Shown: piece after piece, positions 27,577-39,534 of the stretch
How the letters are laid out: every line of letters begins with the position of its first letter
Position numbering within the stretch: position 1 is the stretch's first letter
Assembly (NCBI RefSeq): GCF_001431485.1
Contig: NZ_LDJM01000020.1
Span: 1-50,023, forward strand
Reading direction: 5' to 3'
DNA length: 50,023 nucleotides
From: Stenotrophomonas ginsengisoli
Lineage (GTDB): Bacteria > Pseudomonadota > Gammaproteobacteria > Xanthomonadales > Xanthomonadaceae
The notes under the pieces: model-generated
What the model saw: the letters and a program-made list of their open reading frames with translations, nothing else
What the model was told of the DNA's origin: nothing
Databases searched by the model: none
Position numbers and translations under genes: made by a program

Positions 27577-28496
27577 GCGCCCACCTGCAGGTCACGCCGG
27601 GCATTGAGGTAATCGGCCGCCGATACCGGCTTGCCGCCTTCGCGCTGCACCACCAGCAGGCGCAGGGCGCCGTTGCCGCAGGCAATGTCGATCCCGGCCT
27701 TGGTCGCCGCCAGCACGCTGCCGGCGGGCATCCCCGGCACACCCGGCACGGCCTGGGCGGCATGGATGCGCACGCGCTCGCCGGCCAGCTGAGCCTCGGC
27801 CACCGGCCACGGGTTGAAGGCACGCACCTGGCGCTCCAGCACGATGGCATCGGCACTCCAGTCCAGGCGGGCCTCGGCCTTGTCCAGCTTGTGCGCGTAT
27901 TCCACGCCGGCCTCGGTCTGCGGCCTGGCAAGCGGACGCAGGCCGGCACGCAGCAGGCCCAGGCCATCGGCCAGCACCTGGGCGCCCATGGCCGACAGCT
28001 TGTCGTGCAGGCTGCCACCGGTTTCATCGGCGGCCAGTTCCAGGGCCTGCTCCAGCAGCACCGGGCCGGTATCCAGGCCCTTCTCCATCTGCATCAGGCC
28101 GACACCGCTGTGGGTATCACCGGCCTGGATGGCGCGCTGGATCGGCGCCGCACCGCGCCAGCGCGGCAGCAGCGAGGCGTGCACGTTCCAGCAGCCATGG
28201 GTGGGAATGTCCAGCACCGCCTGCGGCAGGATCAGGCCATAGGCCACCACCACCATCAGGTCCGGCTTGAGCGCGGCCAGCTCGGCCTGGGCCGCCTCGT
28301 CGCGCAGGCTCAGCGGCTGGTACACCGGCAGGCCACGGGCAAGGGCGGCCTGCTTGACCGGCGAGGCGGCCAGGCCACGGCCACGCCCGGCCGGGCGGTC
28401 AGGCTGGGTGTACACAGCCACCACTTCGTTGTGGCGGGCGGCGGCGGCCAGGCAGGGCACGGCAAAATCCGGGGTACCGGCGAAGACAATTCTCAT
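27573..28496 (-). CDS. fmt: Methionyl-tRNA formyltransferase
   Basis: 307 residues, normal length. It formylates initiator Met-tRNA with 10-formyl-THF. N-terminal domain: [32 protein letters not shown], and the catalytic Asn-His-Asp set in [20 protein letters not shown] and [22 protein letters not shown]-terminal OB-like domain follows ([20 protein letters not shown]). GGAG 6 nt upstream supports the ATG at 28496. Overlaps rsmB by 4 bp and lies 93 bp after def on the same strand. Confidence 0.97.
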   Translation of the reverse strand: MRIVFAGTPDFAVPCLAAAARHNEVVAVYTQPDRPAGRGRGLAASPVKQAALARGLPVYQPLSLRDEAAQAELAALKPDLMVVVAYGLILPQAVLDIPTHGCWNVHASLLPRWRGAAPIQRAIQAGDTHSGVGLMQMEKGLDTGPVLLEQALELAADETGGSLHDKLSAMGAQVLADGLGLLRAGLRPLARPQTEAGVEYAHKLDKAEARLDWSADAIVLERQVRAFNPWPVAEAQLAGERVRIHAAQAVPGVPGMPAGSVLAATKAGIDIACGNGALRLLVVQREGGKPVSAADYLNARRDLQVGA

Positions 28497-28513
28497 ACGG
28501 GCTCCAAAAACAC

Positions 28514-28537
28514 CTGCGGCGCCACTACCGGCGCCGC
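28514..28537 (-). terminator. GC-rich hairpin between def and fmt (attenuator candidate)
   Basis: TGCGGCGC and GCGCCGCA form a perfect 8-bp stem around CACTACCG. On the minus strand it is followed after 4 nt by TTTTT. It could reduce def read-through into fmt. The short T-run is separated from the stem, so a full terminator is uncertain. Confidence 0.4.
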
Positions 28538-28589
28538 AAGGGTCAAGACAAAGGGCCGGCGCAGCAGCAAGGCGCGCACCGGCATCGGG

Positions 28590-29102
28590 TCAGGCAACGT
28601 GCTTGCGTGCCTTGGCCAGCTTCTTGCGCACCATCTCGCGCTTGAGCGGGGACAGGTAGTCCACGAACAGCTTGCCGTCCAGGTGGTCCATCTCGTGCTG
28701 GATGCACACCGCCAGCAGGCCGTCGGTGGTCAGTTCCTGGTTCTGCCCGGCACGGTCGATGTACTGCACGGTGATGGTGTCGGCACGGGTCACATCGGCA
28801 AAGATGCCCGGCACCGACAGGCAGCCTTCCTGGTAGACCTGGCCGCCCTGCTTGTCCACGATCTGCGGGTTGACGAAGACCATCGGCGCGCTGTGGTCCT
28901 CGGTCAGGTCAATGACCATGAAACGCTGGTGCACGTCCACCTGTGCGGCGGCCAGGCCGATGCCCGGGGCGTCGTACATGGTTTCAAACATGTCATCGAT
29001 CAGGGTCTGGAAGGCCGGGGTGGTCACTTTGGCCGGGTCTACCAGCGCACCCTTGGTACGCAGGCGCGGGTCGGGGAACTCGAGGATCGGCAACAGGGCC
29101 AT
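28590..29102 (-). CDS. def: Peptide deformylase
   Basis: 170 residues. It removes the formyl group from nascent proteins; metal-dependent, cytoplasmic. All three motifs are present: [16 protein letters not shown] and [12 protein letters not shown] 29102 ([15 protein letters not shown]) gives the standard N-terminus with AAGG 9 nt upstream; the longer frame to 29153 has no support. First gene of def-fmt-rsmB, divergent from the LysM gene. Confidence 0.97.
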   Translation of the reverse strand: MALLPILEFPDPRLRTKGALVDPAKVTTPAFQTLIDDMFETMYDAPGIGLAAAQVDVHQRFMVIDLTEDHSAPMVFVNPQIVDKQGGQVYQEGCLSVPGIFADVTRADTITVQYIDRAGQNQELTTDGLLAVCIQHEMDHLDGKLFVDYLSPLKREMVRKKLAKARKHVA

Positions 29103-29168
29103 GGCATTAACCTTTGATGATTCGGGCAGCAAGTTGTGAGCTGCATTGGGCAATTCTACTGCCTCAGC

Positions 29169-29199
29169 TTGCGTTGCGCCCCGATATCTGGACTATAGT
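29169..29199 (+). promoter_or_regulatory. Candidate promoter of the LysM-dprA-smg operon
   Basis: TATAGT at 29194-29199 is one base from a consensus -10. TTGCGT at 29169-29174 is a possible -35 at a long 19-bp spacing. It lies 35 bp before the LysM gene start. Confidence 0.4.
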
Positions 29200-29234
29200 G
29201 GGTCAACCTGTGGGGAATCAGGCAGATCGCAAAC

Positions 29235-30359
29235 ATGCTGAGTCAAATTCGTACGGTCGCCGCTTGCGCGATGCTGACCGTTGCCACCTATGCTGCCGCA
29301 GCACAGGTGAATGAGGGGCATCCCACCACGTACGTCGTCCAGAAGGGCGACACGCTGTGGGATATTTCTGCGCGTTTTCTGAAAAAACCGTGGCTGTGGC
29401 CGGAAATCTGGCAGGCCAACCCGCAGGTCCAGAACCCGCACCTGATCTACCCGGGTGACGTGCTCTCGCTGGCCTATCTGGACCGTGTCGTGGCCCAGCC
29501 GGGTCCGCGTGCCGAGGCACCGATCAATGCGATCCCGCTGGCCCAGGTCGAACCGTTCCTGAAGGACCTGCAGGTGGTGGACAGCTTCGAGCACCTGCCG
29601 CGTGTGGCCGGGCTGGAAGACAACCGCCTGCGCGCCAGCGCCGGCCAGAAGGCCTACGTCACCGGTCTTGACGGTGCCCAGGTCGGCCAGCGCTACGCCG
29701 TGGTCCGCCCGACCGTGCGCTACGCCCTGCCGGAAACCACCGTTGACCTGGATGCCCGCGGCAAGCACGTTGCCGGTGCCGGCAGCCTGTGGGCCAACTA
29801 CGTTCCCACCTCCGAGCGCAAGGAAGCCCTGGGCTTCGAACTGGCCAAGGTCAATGTCGGCACCATCACCGCCCTGCCCGGCGGCCAGGTGGATGTGGCA
29901 ACCCTGGCCCTGGAAGACAGCGGCCGTGAAGTGCGCGCCGGCGACCGTCTGATCCCGGTCCAGGCCCAGCCGTACGACCTGCAGTTCATCCCGCACCCGC
30001 CGTCCGCCCAGGCCCTGGGCACCGACGTGCGCGTGCTGGCCGTCACCGACATGTTCACTGCCGGCGGCAGCCGCGACGTGATCGCCATTTCGGCCGGCTC
30101 GCGCGATGGTGTGGACAACGGCACCGTGTTCTCGATCTGGCGCAACGGCTCGCACGTGGCCAACCGCCACGAGTACCCGGGCTCCTCGCGCATGGACGAT
30201 GGCCTGCGTGATGGCAGCGGCCGCATCAGCCTGCCCGATGAATACGCCTCCCACGCCATGGTGTTCCGCACCTATGACAAGGTCAGCTACGCGCTGATCA
30301 TGGAAGGCAGCAAGCCGACCCGGGTTGGCTACAGCCTCAAGCACCCGGACGCGCAATAA
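29235..30359 (+). CDS. Secreted LysM-domain protein
   Basis: 374 residues. A Sec signal peptide (about 1-22, cut after TYAAA/AQ) leads to a LysM domain at about 31-80: TYVVQKGDTLWDISARFL and WPEIWQANPQVQNPHLIYPG. The remaining 290 residues hold no family I recognise beyond repeated beta-rich segments (VTGLDGAQVGQRYAVVRP, VLAVTDMFTAGGSRDVIAIS). This gene lies between def and dprA in xanthomonads, usually annotated as a LysM peptidoglycan-binding protein. It probably acts in the periplasm on peptidoglycan. Followed by a strong terminator-like palindrome before dprA. Confidence 0.9.
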   Translation: MLSQIRTVAACAMLTVATYAAAAQVNEGHPTTYVVQKGDTLWDISARFLKKPWLWPEIWQANPQVQNPHLIYPGDVLSLAYLDRVVAQPGPRAEAPINAIPLAQVEPFLKDLQVVDSFEHLPRVAGLEDNRLRASAGQKAYVTGLDGAQVGQRYAVVRPTVRYALPETTVDLDARGKHVAGAGSLWANYVPTSERKEALGFELAKVNVGTITALPGGQVDVATLALEDSGREVRAGDRLIPVQAQPYDLQFIPHPPSAQALGTDVRVLAVTDMFTAGGSRDVIAISAGSRDGVDNGTVFSIWRNGSHVANRHEYPGSSRMDDGLRDGSGRISLPDEYASHAMVFRTYDKVSYALIMEGSKPTRVGYSLKHPDAQ

Positions 30360-30379
30360 GCGCATTCCTACCTGCTTGC

Positions 30380-30410
30380 ACAACGGCGCCCTAGGGCGCC
30401 GTTGTTGTTT
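30380..30410 (+). terminator. Rho-independent terminator after the LysM gene
   Basis: ACAACGGCGCC and GGCGCCGTTGT form a perfect 11-bp stem with loop CTAG, followed by TGTTT. Only 18 bp separate it from the dprA ATG, so dprA may have read-through or its own promoter. Confidence 0.75.
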
Positions 30411-30428
30411 GCGCGGCACTGTGGGCCC

Positions 30429-31616
30429 ATGCACCGGCCCCTTGCCCACGACGATCCCACCACGGCCCTGCTGGCCCTGATCCTGGCCGGAGGCCGCCTG
30501 GCTCCCCGGCGCCGCCTGCTCATCGACTGTGGCGATGCCGTATCGGCGCTGGCGGCAGGGCGCGCCCGCTGGCAGGCCGCCGGCCTGGACCGGCGCCAGT
30601 GCCAGGCCCTGCTCGCCCCGGACGCCGATGCCCTGGCCCACGCCCGGCAGTGGCTGGCCGCCAGCCCGCAGCACCGGCTGATCAGCCTGGTCGATGACGC
30701 CTTCCCGGCCCTGCTCGCCCACGCGCCCGAGCCCCCGCTGGGCCTGTTCGTGGCCGGTGATGCCGACCTGCTCTGGCAGCCGATGGTGGCCATCGTCGGC
30801 AGCCGCAGCGCGACCCCATCCGGCCAGGCCATCGCCGGCAACCTGGCCCGGCAGTTGTGCGCCCGGCAACTGTGCGTGGCCAGCGGCCTGGCCGCCGGCA
30901 TCGATGCCGCCGCCCACCGGGCCAGCCTGCAGGTGGCCGGCAACAGCGTGGCCGTGGTCGGTACCGGGCTGGACCGTTGCTACCCGGCCGGCCATCGTCA
31001 TATGCAGGATCAACTGGTCCAGCACGGCGCGGTGATCAGCGAATATGCCCCCGGCACACCGCCGCGGGCGGGCAACTTCCCGGCCCGCAACCGCCTGCTG
31101 GCCGGGCTGAGCCTGGCCGTGATCGTGGTCGAGGCGGCGCAGCGCTCCGGGGCGATGATCACCGCCCGCCTGGCCAGCGAGGCCGGCCGCGAGGTATTTG
31201 CCGTGCCCGGCAGCCCGCTCAACCCCTTGAGCCGCGGCTGCAACCGGCTGTTGCGCGACGGCGCCGGGCTGCTGGAATCCATCGACGACCTGCTGCCGAC
31301 CCTGCCGCCGCTGCTGCGCCTGCTCGGCACCAGCCTGCCCGGCCAGGCCCTGGACCCGGCCAGCGCCGACACCTTGCCCCCCGTCCTGGTCAGCGGCCCG
31401 GTCCTTGATGAAACTGAACAACGACAGGTCTGGCAGGCCCTGGACCTGATTGGCGTTGACCTGGATGAACTGGGACAACGCAGCGGTTTGACGGTGGCCA
31501 GGCTATCGGCCATCCTGCTGGACTTGGAATTGGCCGGCTGGGCCCTGCAAACGCATGGCCGATGGCAGCGTGCCCCCACGCCGCCTTCCACCACCGCGTC
31601 GATCGACGCAGGCTGA
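30429..31616 (+). CDS. dprA: DNA processing protein DprA
   Basis: 395 residues. It loads RecA on incoming single-stranded DNA during natural transformation. A SAM-like N-terminal region (about 1-100) precedes the Rossmann-like DprA core: [76 protein letters not shown] and [22 protein letters not shown]-terminal winged helix ([20 protein letters not shown]) is present. ATG 30429 is chosen; an in-frame TTG at 30402 lies inside the terminator stem. smg follows after 5 bp. Confidence 0.95.
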   Translation: MHRPLAHDDPTTALLALILAGGRLAPRRRLLIDCGDAVSALAAGRARWQAAGLDRRQCQALLAPDADALAHARQWLAASPQHRLISLVDDAFPALLAHAPEPPLGLFVAGDADLLWQPMVAIVGSRSATPSGQAIAGNLARQLCARQLCVASGLAAGIDAAAHRASLQVAGNSVAVVGTGLDRCYPAGHRHMQDQLVQHGAVISEYAPGTPPRAGNFPARNRLLAGLSLAVIVVEAAQRSGAMITARLASEAGREVFAVPGSPLNPLSRGCNRLLRDGAGLLESIDDLLPTLPPLLRLLGTSLPGQALDPASADTLPPVLVSGPVLDETEQRQVWQALDLIGVDLDELGQRSGLTVARLSAILLDLELAGWALQTHGRWQRAPTPPSTTASIDAG

Positions 31617-31621
31617 GGTTA

Positions 31622-32095
31622 ATGAAAGAGAGCATTCTTGACGTCCTGCTGTACCTGTTTGAACACTATTTCAGCGAGGACGGCAGCCTGGCCCGGGACC
31701 GCGATTCGCTGCAGGGCGGCCTGATCCAGGCCGGCTTCAGCCCGGCCGAAATCAGCAAGGCCTTTGATTGGCTCGATGGACTGGAAGCGGAGCGTCCGCT
31801 GCTGGACCGCCCGCGCCTGGACCTGCCGCTGCGCCAGTTCCACGGCCCCGAGCTGGACCGTCTGGACGTGGAATGCCGTGGTTTCCTGCTGTTCCTGGAA
31901 CAGCACGGCGTGCTGGATGCCGACCAGCGCGAGTTGGTGATCGAGCGGGCGATGGCCCTGGACCAGGACGAACTGGACCTGGATGACCTGAAGTGGGTGG
32001 TGCTGATGGTGCTGTTCAACCGTCCGGGGGCCGAAGCGGCCTATGCCTGGATGGAAACCCAGATGTTCGTTGACGAGCCCGAAGCGCTGCACTGA
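31622..32095 (+). CDS. smg: Smg protein (DUF494)
   Basis: 157 residues, acidic, all helical. It starts [20 protein letters not shown] and contains the typical [19 protein letters not shown] and [20 protein letters not shown] segments of Smg, a family always found next to dprA and topA in gammaproteobacteria. Molecular role unknown. GAGG 5 nt upstream supports ATG 31622. Confidence 0.94.
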   Translation: MKESILDVLLYLFEHYFSEDGSLARDRDSLQGGLIQAGFSPAEISKAFDWLDGLEAERPLLDRPRLDLPLRQFHGPELDRLDVECRGFLLFLEQHGVLDADQRELVIERAMALDQDELDLDDLKWVVLMVLFNRPGAEAAYAWMETQMFVDEPEALH

Positions 32096-32127
32096 GCACC
32101 TTCACGACCACTGCCGCGGGGAAGGGC

Positions 32128-32862
32128 ATGTCCGACTGGTACTACTCCATTGACCGCCAGCAGCCCAGCGGGCCGGTCGACACCGATCACTTGCGCGCGA
32201 TGCTGGCCAATGGCCGCTTGCCCGTCGGCGCCCTGTTCTGGCGCGAGGGCCTGCCGCGCTGGCACAGCGCCGCCGAACTGGCCGACGAACTCGGCCCGCA
32301 ACGCCCGGCCGATGAACCCAGCGCATCCATCCTGCCGCCGCAACTGCCACCGGCCATGCCGGCATCGTCGGCCTACCCGGAACAGCGCAGAGTGTCGCCA
32401 TCTACGGCCAAACCACGCCGTACCGGCCTGATCATCGCCCTGGTCGCGGGCGGCCTGCTGCTGGCCGCGATCCCGCTGCTGGGCATCCTGGCCGCCATTG
32501 CCATCCCCGCCTACCAGTCCTATACCGAGCGCGCCAAGGCCGCAGCCACCCTGGCCGCCCTGGCCCCGCTGCAGGCCCAGGTCATCGCCTTCCACCAGGC
32601 CAACGGCCACTGCCCGGCCCAGGACAGCCCCGGCTTCAAGGCCGCCGATGCCTATGCCGATGCACAGGCCTACCTGGCCGAAGTGAGCGTGATCACCGCC
32701 GCCAACGGCCACTGCGGCCTGGCGGCGCGCCTGCACGGCCTGCACCGGGATGCCGACAAACGCCAGGCCTGGCTGTGGCTGGAGCACACCCCGGCCGACA
32801 ACGGCTGGATCTGCCGCAGCACCCTGCGCGATGCCCAGCTGCCGGCCCATTGCCAGCGTTGA
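32128..32862 (+). CDS. GYF-domain protein fused to a pilin-like membrane segment
   Basis: 244 residues. The N-terminal 50 residues are a GYF_2 (DUF4339) domain: WYYSIDRQQPSGPVDTDHLR and GALFWREGLPRWHSAAEL. After a Pro-rich linker, residues about 98-140 are RTGLIIALVAGGLLLAAIPL then GILAAIAIPAYQSYTERAKA, the hydrophobic helix of type IV pilins (ending with the familiar A-I-P-A-Y-Q-x-Y). A C-terminal globular domain with three Cys follows. There is no prepilin cleavage Gly-Phe-Glu, so it is probably an anchored protein, not a polymerised pilin. GYF domains bind proline-rich ligands. It is followed by a second GYF protein. Confidence 0.8.
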   Translation: MSDWYYSIDRQQPSGPVDTDHLRAMLANGRLPVGALFWREGLPRWHSAAELADELGPQRPADEPSASILPPQLPPAMPASSAYPEQRRVSPSTAKPRRTGLIIALVAGGLLLAAIPLLGILAAIAIPAYQSYTERAKAAATLAALAPLQAQVIAFHQANGHCPAQDSPGFKAADAYADAQAYLAEVSVITAANGHCGLAARLHGLHRDADKRQAWLWLEHTPADNGWICRSTLRDAQLPAHCQR

Positions 32863-32993
32863 TCAGGCAGACGCGCCGTGATCGGCGCCACAAATATTGA
32901 CAAAAGCTGAACCAATGGCATTGTTTGCCGTGCATGGATGCCCCGTGCCTGCCATCAAGGCTGTCCTCCATCCCTTTTGTGAAGGAAATACAA

Positions 32994-33935
32994 ATGATTC
33001 AGTGGTACTACGCCGATGAGCAGCGTCAACGCCATGGGCCGGTTGAAGACCGAGACATCCGTGCGCTCTACCAGCGTGGCGAGCTCAATGGTCAGAGCCT
33101 GGTCTGGCGTGAGGGCCTGTCCGAGTGGGCGCCACTGGAAAGCCTGGCCGAAGAGCTGGAACTGCAGCGCACCGCGCCGGCTGCCAGCGGCGGCATTGAC
33201 CTGCGCGCCGACCTGGCCGCCATTGCCAACGGCACCGCTCCGCTGCCCGGCACCGGTGGCGGCACCCATTCGCCGTATGCCGCCTCCAGCACGGCGATGG
33301 GCAGCGGCCATGGTGTGGTCCATGGCGACGGCCCGATCGTGCATGCCGGCCTGTGGCGCCGTTTTGCCGCCTCCATCATCGACAGCTTGATCACCTCGGT
33401 GGCCAGCTACATCGTGCTGATCCCGCTGGCCCTGATCCTGGGCATGGGCATGGGCGAGATCATGGGTACGGAAAGCTCCGGCGCCTCGGTCCTCTTCATG
33501 CTGGCCCAGTACGCGCTGGGCATCGGTATCCCGGCAGCCTATTTCGGCTGGATGCACTCCTCCACCTCGATGGCCTCGCTGGGCAAGATGGCCGTGGGCA
33601 TCAAGGTCTGCCGCACCAATGGCGAGGGCATCAGCTTTGCCCGCGCCATCGGCCGCTACTTTGCCTACACCCTGTTTGTCCTGTTCACCTGTGGCCTGGG
33701 CGCGCTGATCTCCGGCCTGATGGTGGCCTTCAGCCAGAACAAGCAGGCCCTGCACGACATGATCTGCGACACCATCGTGGTGGACCGCTGGGCCTTCACC
33801 GACCAGCCGGAACTGCAGCGTGAGGGTCTGGGCACGGCCACCATCGTGATCCTGTCGCTGTTTGCCCTGCTCATCGTCGGCGGCATCGTGCTGGCCGTGG
33901 TGGCCGGCGCCGCACTGGCCTCGATGGGCGGTTGA
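32994..33935 (+). CDS. GYF-domain RDD-family membrane protein
   Basis: 313 residues. An N-terminal GYF_2 domain (about 1-55: WYYADEQRQRHGPVEDRDIR and SLVWREGLSEWAPLESLAEE) is joined by a low-complexity linker to an RDD membrane domain. The RDD signature is AGLWRRFAASIIDSLITSVA (R...D), then GWMHSSTSMASLGKMAVGIK and AFSQNKQALHDMICDTIVV. There are four membrane segments plus a C-terminal one. RDD proteins may be transporters or accessory membrane proteins; function unknown. AAGGA 8 nt before ATG 32994 decides the start; the frame opens upstream without a ribosome site. Confidence 0.88.
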   Translation: MIQWYYADEQRQRHGPVEDRDIRALYQRGELNGQSLVWREGLSEWAPLESLAEELELQRTAPAASGGIDLRADLAAIANGTAPLPGTGGGTHSPYAASSTAMGSGHGVVHGDGPIVHAGLWRRFAASIIDSLITSVASYIVLIPLALILGMGMGEIMGTESSGASVLFMLAQYALGIGIPAAYFGWMHSSTSMASLGKMAVGIKVCRTNGEGISFARAIGRYFAYTLFVLFTCGLGALISGLMVAFSQNKQALHDMICDTIVVDRWAFTDQPELQREGLGTATIVILSLFALLIVGGIVLAVVAGAALASMGG

Positions 33936-33995
33936 TTTGCACCAATGCTTGACAGGCCCACCCCGGGTGGGTTCACTGGTAGGCAAATCTCAAGC

Positions 33996-34022
33996 CGACG
34001 CCCGGGTCTCCCCCGGGCGTCG
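33996..34022. terminator. Stem-loop after the RDD gene
   Basis: CGACGCCCGGG and CCCGGGCGTCG are a perfect 11-bp stem with a 5-nt loop. It is not followed by a T-run on either strand, so it may act as a processing barrier or a Rho-dependent site rather than an intrinsic terminator. It lies 104 bp before topA. Confidence 0.45.
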
Positions 34023-34125
34023 CGCTATCTGAAAACCCGATCCCACCCCGCTGTTCACCCCGTTATCGCAGTTCGCTGGCGACCCTGACCCGCGTCCAGC
34101 CCCTGCAGGCAGACCTACCCACACC

Positions 34126-36630
<2,505 letters not shown>

Positions 36631-36670
36631 GCCACACGGTTCAGAGCCGGCGGCGGATAATTGCCCCAGC

Positions 36671-36703
36671 ACAGGCCCCGCTTGCGGGGCCTGTTGCGTT
36701 TTC
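36671..36703 (+). terminator. Rho-independent terminator of topA
   Basis: ACAGGCCCCGC and GCGGGGCCTGT make a perfect 11-bp stem with a 2-nt loop, followed by TGCGTTTTC. It lies 40 bp after the topA stop. Confidence 0.82.
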
Positions 36704-36738
36704 CTCCCTGAACTTCCCACTGACGACGGACACCTGTG

Positions 36739-37299
36739 ATGCACGAGATGACCCTGGACAGCGTGAGCGGCCTGCTGCAGGCCGGTGGCGTGATCACCTA
36801 CCCCACCGAAGCGGTCTGGGGCCTGGGCTGCGATCCGTCCAACGAGGCGGCCGTGCACAAGGTGCTGATGCTCAAGCAACGCCCGATCGAGAAGGGCATG
36901 ATCCTGGTCGCCGCCGACCCGGCCCAGCTCGATGGCTGGGTGCGCCTGGATGCGGTGCCCGAACAGCGCCGGGCCGCGGTCCTGGCCAGCTGGCCCGGCC
37001 CCAATACATGGATCGTGCCGGCCGGCCCCAAGGCCCCGCGTTGGATCACCGGCGAGCATGAAGGCATCGCCGTGCGGGTCTCGGCCCACCCGCTGGTGGC
37101 CGCCCTGTGCCAGGCCTGGGGGGGGCCGTTGGTATCGACCAGCGCCAACCTGGCCGGCGAGGAGCCGGCACGCCGCCGCAGCGGACTCGATCCGCGCCTG
37201 CTGGCCCAGCTGGACGGGATCGTCGATGGCCAGGTCGGCAGCAACGCCCAGCCCACCACCATCCGCGATGCACTGAGTGGCGCCACCCTGCGCGCCTGA
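36739..37299 (+). CDS. tsaC: L-threonylcarbamoyladenylate synthase (TsaC/Sua5)
   Basis: 186 residues. It makes threonylcarbamoyl-AMP for the t6A modification of tRNAs. It shows ITYPTEAVWGLGCDPSNEAA, the K-x-R pocket KQRPIEKGMILVAAD, GPNTWIVPAG, GIAVRVSAHPLVAALC and the S-x-N motif STSANLAGEEPA. Length fits the short TsaC form without the Sua5 domain. ATG 36739 (MHEMTLDSV) is preferred over the adjacent GTG at 36736. Confidence 0.94.
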   Translation: MHEMTLDSVSGLLQAGGVITYPTEAVWGLGCDPSNEAAVHKVLMLKQRPIEKGMILVAADPAQLDGWVRLDAVPEQRRAAVLASWPGPNTWIVPAGPKAPRWITGEHEGIAVRVSAHPLVAALCQAWGGPLVSTSANLAGEEPARRRSGLDPRLLAQLDGIVDGQVGSNAQPTTIRDALSGATLRA

Positions 37300-37344
37300 C
37301 GATGCCCTCACCCGGCCACGGGCAAGTTGCGGCATGATCAGGCC

Positions 37345-38040
37345 ATGCTGATCTCCACCACCTCCCTGTTGGCCAGCCTGTTGACACTGGCAGCGGCCGA
37401 ACCGGCCACTGCCGGCGGCAGCGCCGCGCCCAGCCCGTCCGTACGCATCTACCGCTGCGCCGACAGCAATGGCCAGATCGCCCTGCGCGATGCGCCCTGC
37501 CTTCAAGGCAGGCAGCAGGTGCTGGACATGGTCCGGCCCAAGGATCCGCCCCCGCGCGAACCGCTGCTGACCGTCAGGCCCACGCCTGCCGCCGCCGATG
37601 CTGCCCCGCCGCCACGGGTGATCGTGGTCCACAGCCAGCCCCTGTTCGAGTGCACCACCCCCGAAGGCGAGCGTTATACCGCCGATGACGGCCAGGGCAA
37701 CCCACGCTGGGTGGAAGGCCCGCTGGTGCCGGTCTTCATTGCCGCCCCCACCCACCACGCCGGTCCGCCGCCGCATCGCCCGTCGGCTGGCCGTCCCGGA
37801 CACGGGCATGGCCCCGGCCCGGGCCGGCCCGTGGTCGGCACCTATGTGGCCAGCGGTGGGCAGTGGGTACGTGACACGTGCCAGCAGCTGGGCCGGCAAG
37901 AGGCCTGCAGCGTGCTGGGGGAACAGCGCTGGGCCCTGATCAGCCGCTACAACAGCGCCCTGAGCAGCGAGCGCGAGCAGCTGGTGCGCGAACAGCGCCG
38001 GGTCGAGCAACGCATGCAGCAGCAGCCATGCGAGGGTTGA
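37345..38040 (+). CDS. Secreted DUF4124-type protein 1
   Basis: 231 residues. A signal peptide (about 1-22, SLLASLLTLAAAEPATA) precedes a DUF4124 unit at about 33-55: IYRCADSNGQIALRDAPC, with the usual Y-x-C...D-x-P-C. A second related half (LFECTTPEGERYTADDGQG), a Pro/His-rich linker and a C-terminal helix ending in EQLVREQRRVEQRM follow. Four or more cysteines suggest periplasmic disulfides. Function unknown. Overlaps the next, similar gene by 13 bp. Confidence 0.85.
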   Translation: MLISTTSLLASLLTLAAAEPATAGGSAAPSPSVRIYRCADSNGQIALRDAPCLQGRQQVLDMVRPKDPPPREPLLTVRPTPAAADAAPPPRVIVVHSQPLFECTTPEGERYTADDGQGNPRWVEGPLVPVFIAAPTHHAGPPPHRPSAGRPGHGHGPGPGRPVVGTYVASGGQWVRDTCQQLGRQEACSVLGEQRWALISRYNSALSSEREQLVREQRRVEQRMQQQPCEG

Positions 38041-38648
38041 TCCTGCTTGGTCTGGGCCTGCTCGCGGCCAGCGCCCACGCCGGCGACACGGTGATCTACC
38101 GCTGCACCGGCAGCGATGGGGGCGTTGCCCTGCAATCGATGCCGTGCCCGGCCGGCAGCCGCAGCGAGGTGCGCCGGCTCAGTGCCGACTACGCCCCGCC
38201 GGTGCTCAACCTGCCCGCGCCCACTCCCGTGCCTGCCGCGAGCCCCACGCCTGTGGCCGCACCTGAGCCTGCGCCAGCGCCCGCCGCGCCGGCACTGCGG
38301 GCGGTCCTGCCGCTGCCTGCCCTGCACCACTGCCAGCCGCGCAGCGGCGCGGCCTATTACACCGACCGCCTGGAAGACACCGTGCGCTGCCTGCCGATGC
38401 GCGTCACCGGCCTGGACGGCAACCCCGCCACCGGTGCTGGCGAGGCCTGCGAAGTGCAGCGGGACCGCTGCCAGGGCGTGCCTGAGGCCGATGCGTGCAG
38501 CGCATGGGGGGAGTACCTGTCACAGAGCCGCGAGCGCTTTGCCAACGCGCCCAGCCGCTCCAGCAGCGAAACCGACACCCAGTCGGCGCAGATCGCCGCC
38601 CTGCTCGCTGCCAGCCACTGTGCCGGCAGCCCGGCTCAGAAGCCGTAA
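38028..38648 (+). CDS. Secreted DUF4124-type protein 2
   Basis: 206 residues. The signal peptide [15 protein letters not shown] is followed by a DUF4124 unit [19 protein letters not shown] at about 22-41, an Ala/Pro linker ([18 protein letters not shown]), then [20 protein letters not shown] and a Cys-containing tail ([20 protein letters not shown]). A paralogue of the upstream protein; the two are translationally coupled by a 13-bp overlap and probably act together in the periplasm. The 3' end overlaps the convergent SDR gene by 13 bp. Confidence 0.82.
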   Translation: MRGLILLGLGLLAASAHAGDTVIYRCTGSDGGVALQSMPCPAGSRSEVRRLSADYAPPVLNLPAPTPVPAASPTPVAAPEPAPAPAAPALRAVLPLPALHHCQPRSGAAYYTDRLEDTVRCLPMRVTGLDGNPATGAGEACEVQRDRCQGVPEADACSAWGEYLSQSRERFANAPSRSSSETDTQSAQIAALLAASHCAGSPAQKP

Positions 38649-39412
38649 CGCAGGAAACCGCCGTCCACCGCGATGCACTCGCCGGTGACATAGCTGGCCG
38701 CCGGCAGGCACAAAAAGGCCACTGCGGCGGCCACTTCCTCCGGCTCGCCGATGCGCCCCATCGGCGTGCGCGCGATCACCTCGTCGTAGTAATCCGGGTC
38801 GGACAGCGGCCCGGATGTGCGCCGGGTACGGATGTACCACGGCGCCACCGCATTGACCCGGATGCCGTCGCCGGCCCACTCACAGGCCAGGTTCTTGGTC
38901 ATCTGGTGCATGGCCGCCTTGGTCATGCCGTAGACCACGCCACTGCGCACATGGGTCAGGCCGGACACGCTGCCGACATTGACGATGGCCGAGGCGCCAT
39001 GGCGTGACAGCAGCGGGTGGGCATAGCGGCACATCTCGAAGGCCGAGAACAGGTTGGTCTCGAAGATCTGCCGCCACTGCGCCTCGCTGTAGTCATTGGC
39101 CGGCAGCGAGATGTTGCCGCCGGCGTTGTTGACCAGCAGGTGCAGGCCATCGGCACTGTCCTCGACCCAGTCCATGATTTCCTGGCGCTCCGAATCCAGC
39201 GAGACATCGGCGGCCATCGCCTGCACCGACTGCTGCGGGTACTGCTCGGCCAGCTCGTCGCGCACGCCTTCGAGCATGTCGGCATCGCGCGCCACCAGCA
39301 GCACATCGGCGCCCAGGCCCAGCAGCTCGCGGCTGATGGCCAGGCCGATGCCGGCACTGGCTCCGGTGATCAGGGCGGTCTGCCCGGCAAGACCCCAACG
39401 TGTGCCACTCAT
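38636..39412 (-). CDS. Short-chain dehydrogenase/reductase (tropinone reductase-like)
   Basis: 258 residues. A classical SDR: cofactor motif TGASAGIG at about 16-23, then LLVNNAGGN, catalytic Ser in NVGSVSG, and Tyr-Lys in [15 protein letters not shown]. The C-terminus ([20 protein letters not shown], then [12 protein letters not shown]) is standard. [13 protein letters not shown] after the Gly motif has Arg after the second strand, hinting at NADP. The product resembles the plant-type tropinone reductase-like SDRs of proteobacteria. Substrate unknown; no pathway neighbours. Confidence 0.92.
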   Translation of the reverse strand: MSGTRWGLAGQTALITGASAGIGLAISRELLGLGADVLLVARDADMLEGVRDELAEQYPQQSVQAMAADVSLDSERQEIMDWVEDSADGLHLLVNNAGGNISLPANDYSEAQWRQIFETNLFSAFEMCRYAHPLLSRHGASAIVNVGSVSGLTHVRSGVVYGMTKAAMHQMTKNLACEWAGDGIRVNAVAPWYIRTRRTSGPLSDPDYYDEVIARTPMGRIGEPEEVAAAVAFLCLPAASYVTGECIAVDGGFLRYGF

Positions 39413-39474
39413 GGCCCCAACTCCTGTACCGACGCGGCGGCAGCAATCAAATCAGTGCCTAGGATAACCCGCAC

Positions 39475-39507
39475 AAAAAACAACGCCGGCACTCAGGCCG
39501 GCGTTGT
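39475..39507 (-). terminator. Rho-independent terminator of sppA
   Basis: ACAACGCCGGC (39480-39490) and GCCGGCGTTGT (39497-39507) form an 11-bp stem with a 6-nt loop. On the minus strand it is followed by TTTTTT. It is 28 bp after the sppA stop and upstream of the SDR gene. Confidence 0.9.
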
Positions 39508-39534
39508 CAGCTCATACGGTGGCAAAGCCCCGTA

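Noticed and set aside
30402..30428. Upstream TTG start for dprA
   Set aside because: It lies within the LysM terminator stem and gives residues not found in DprA.
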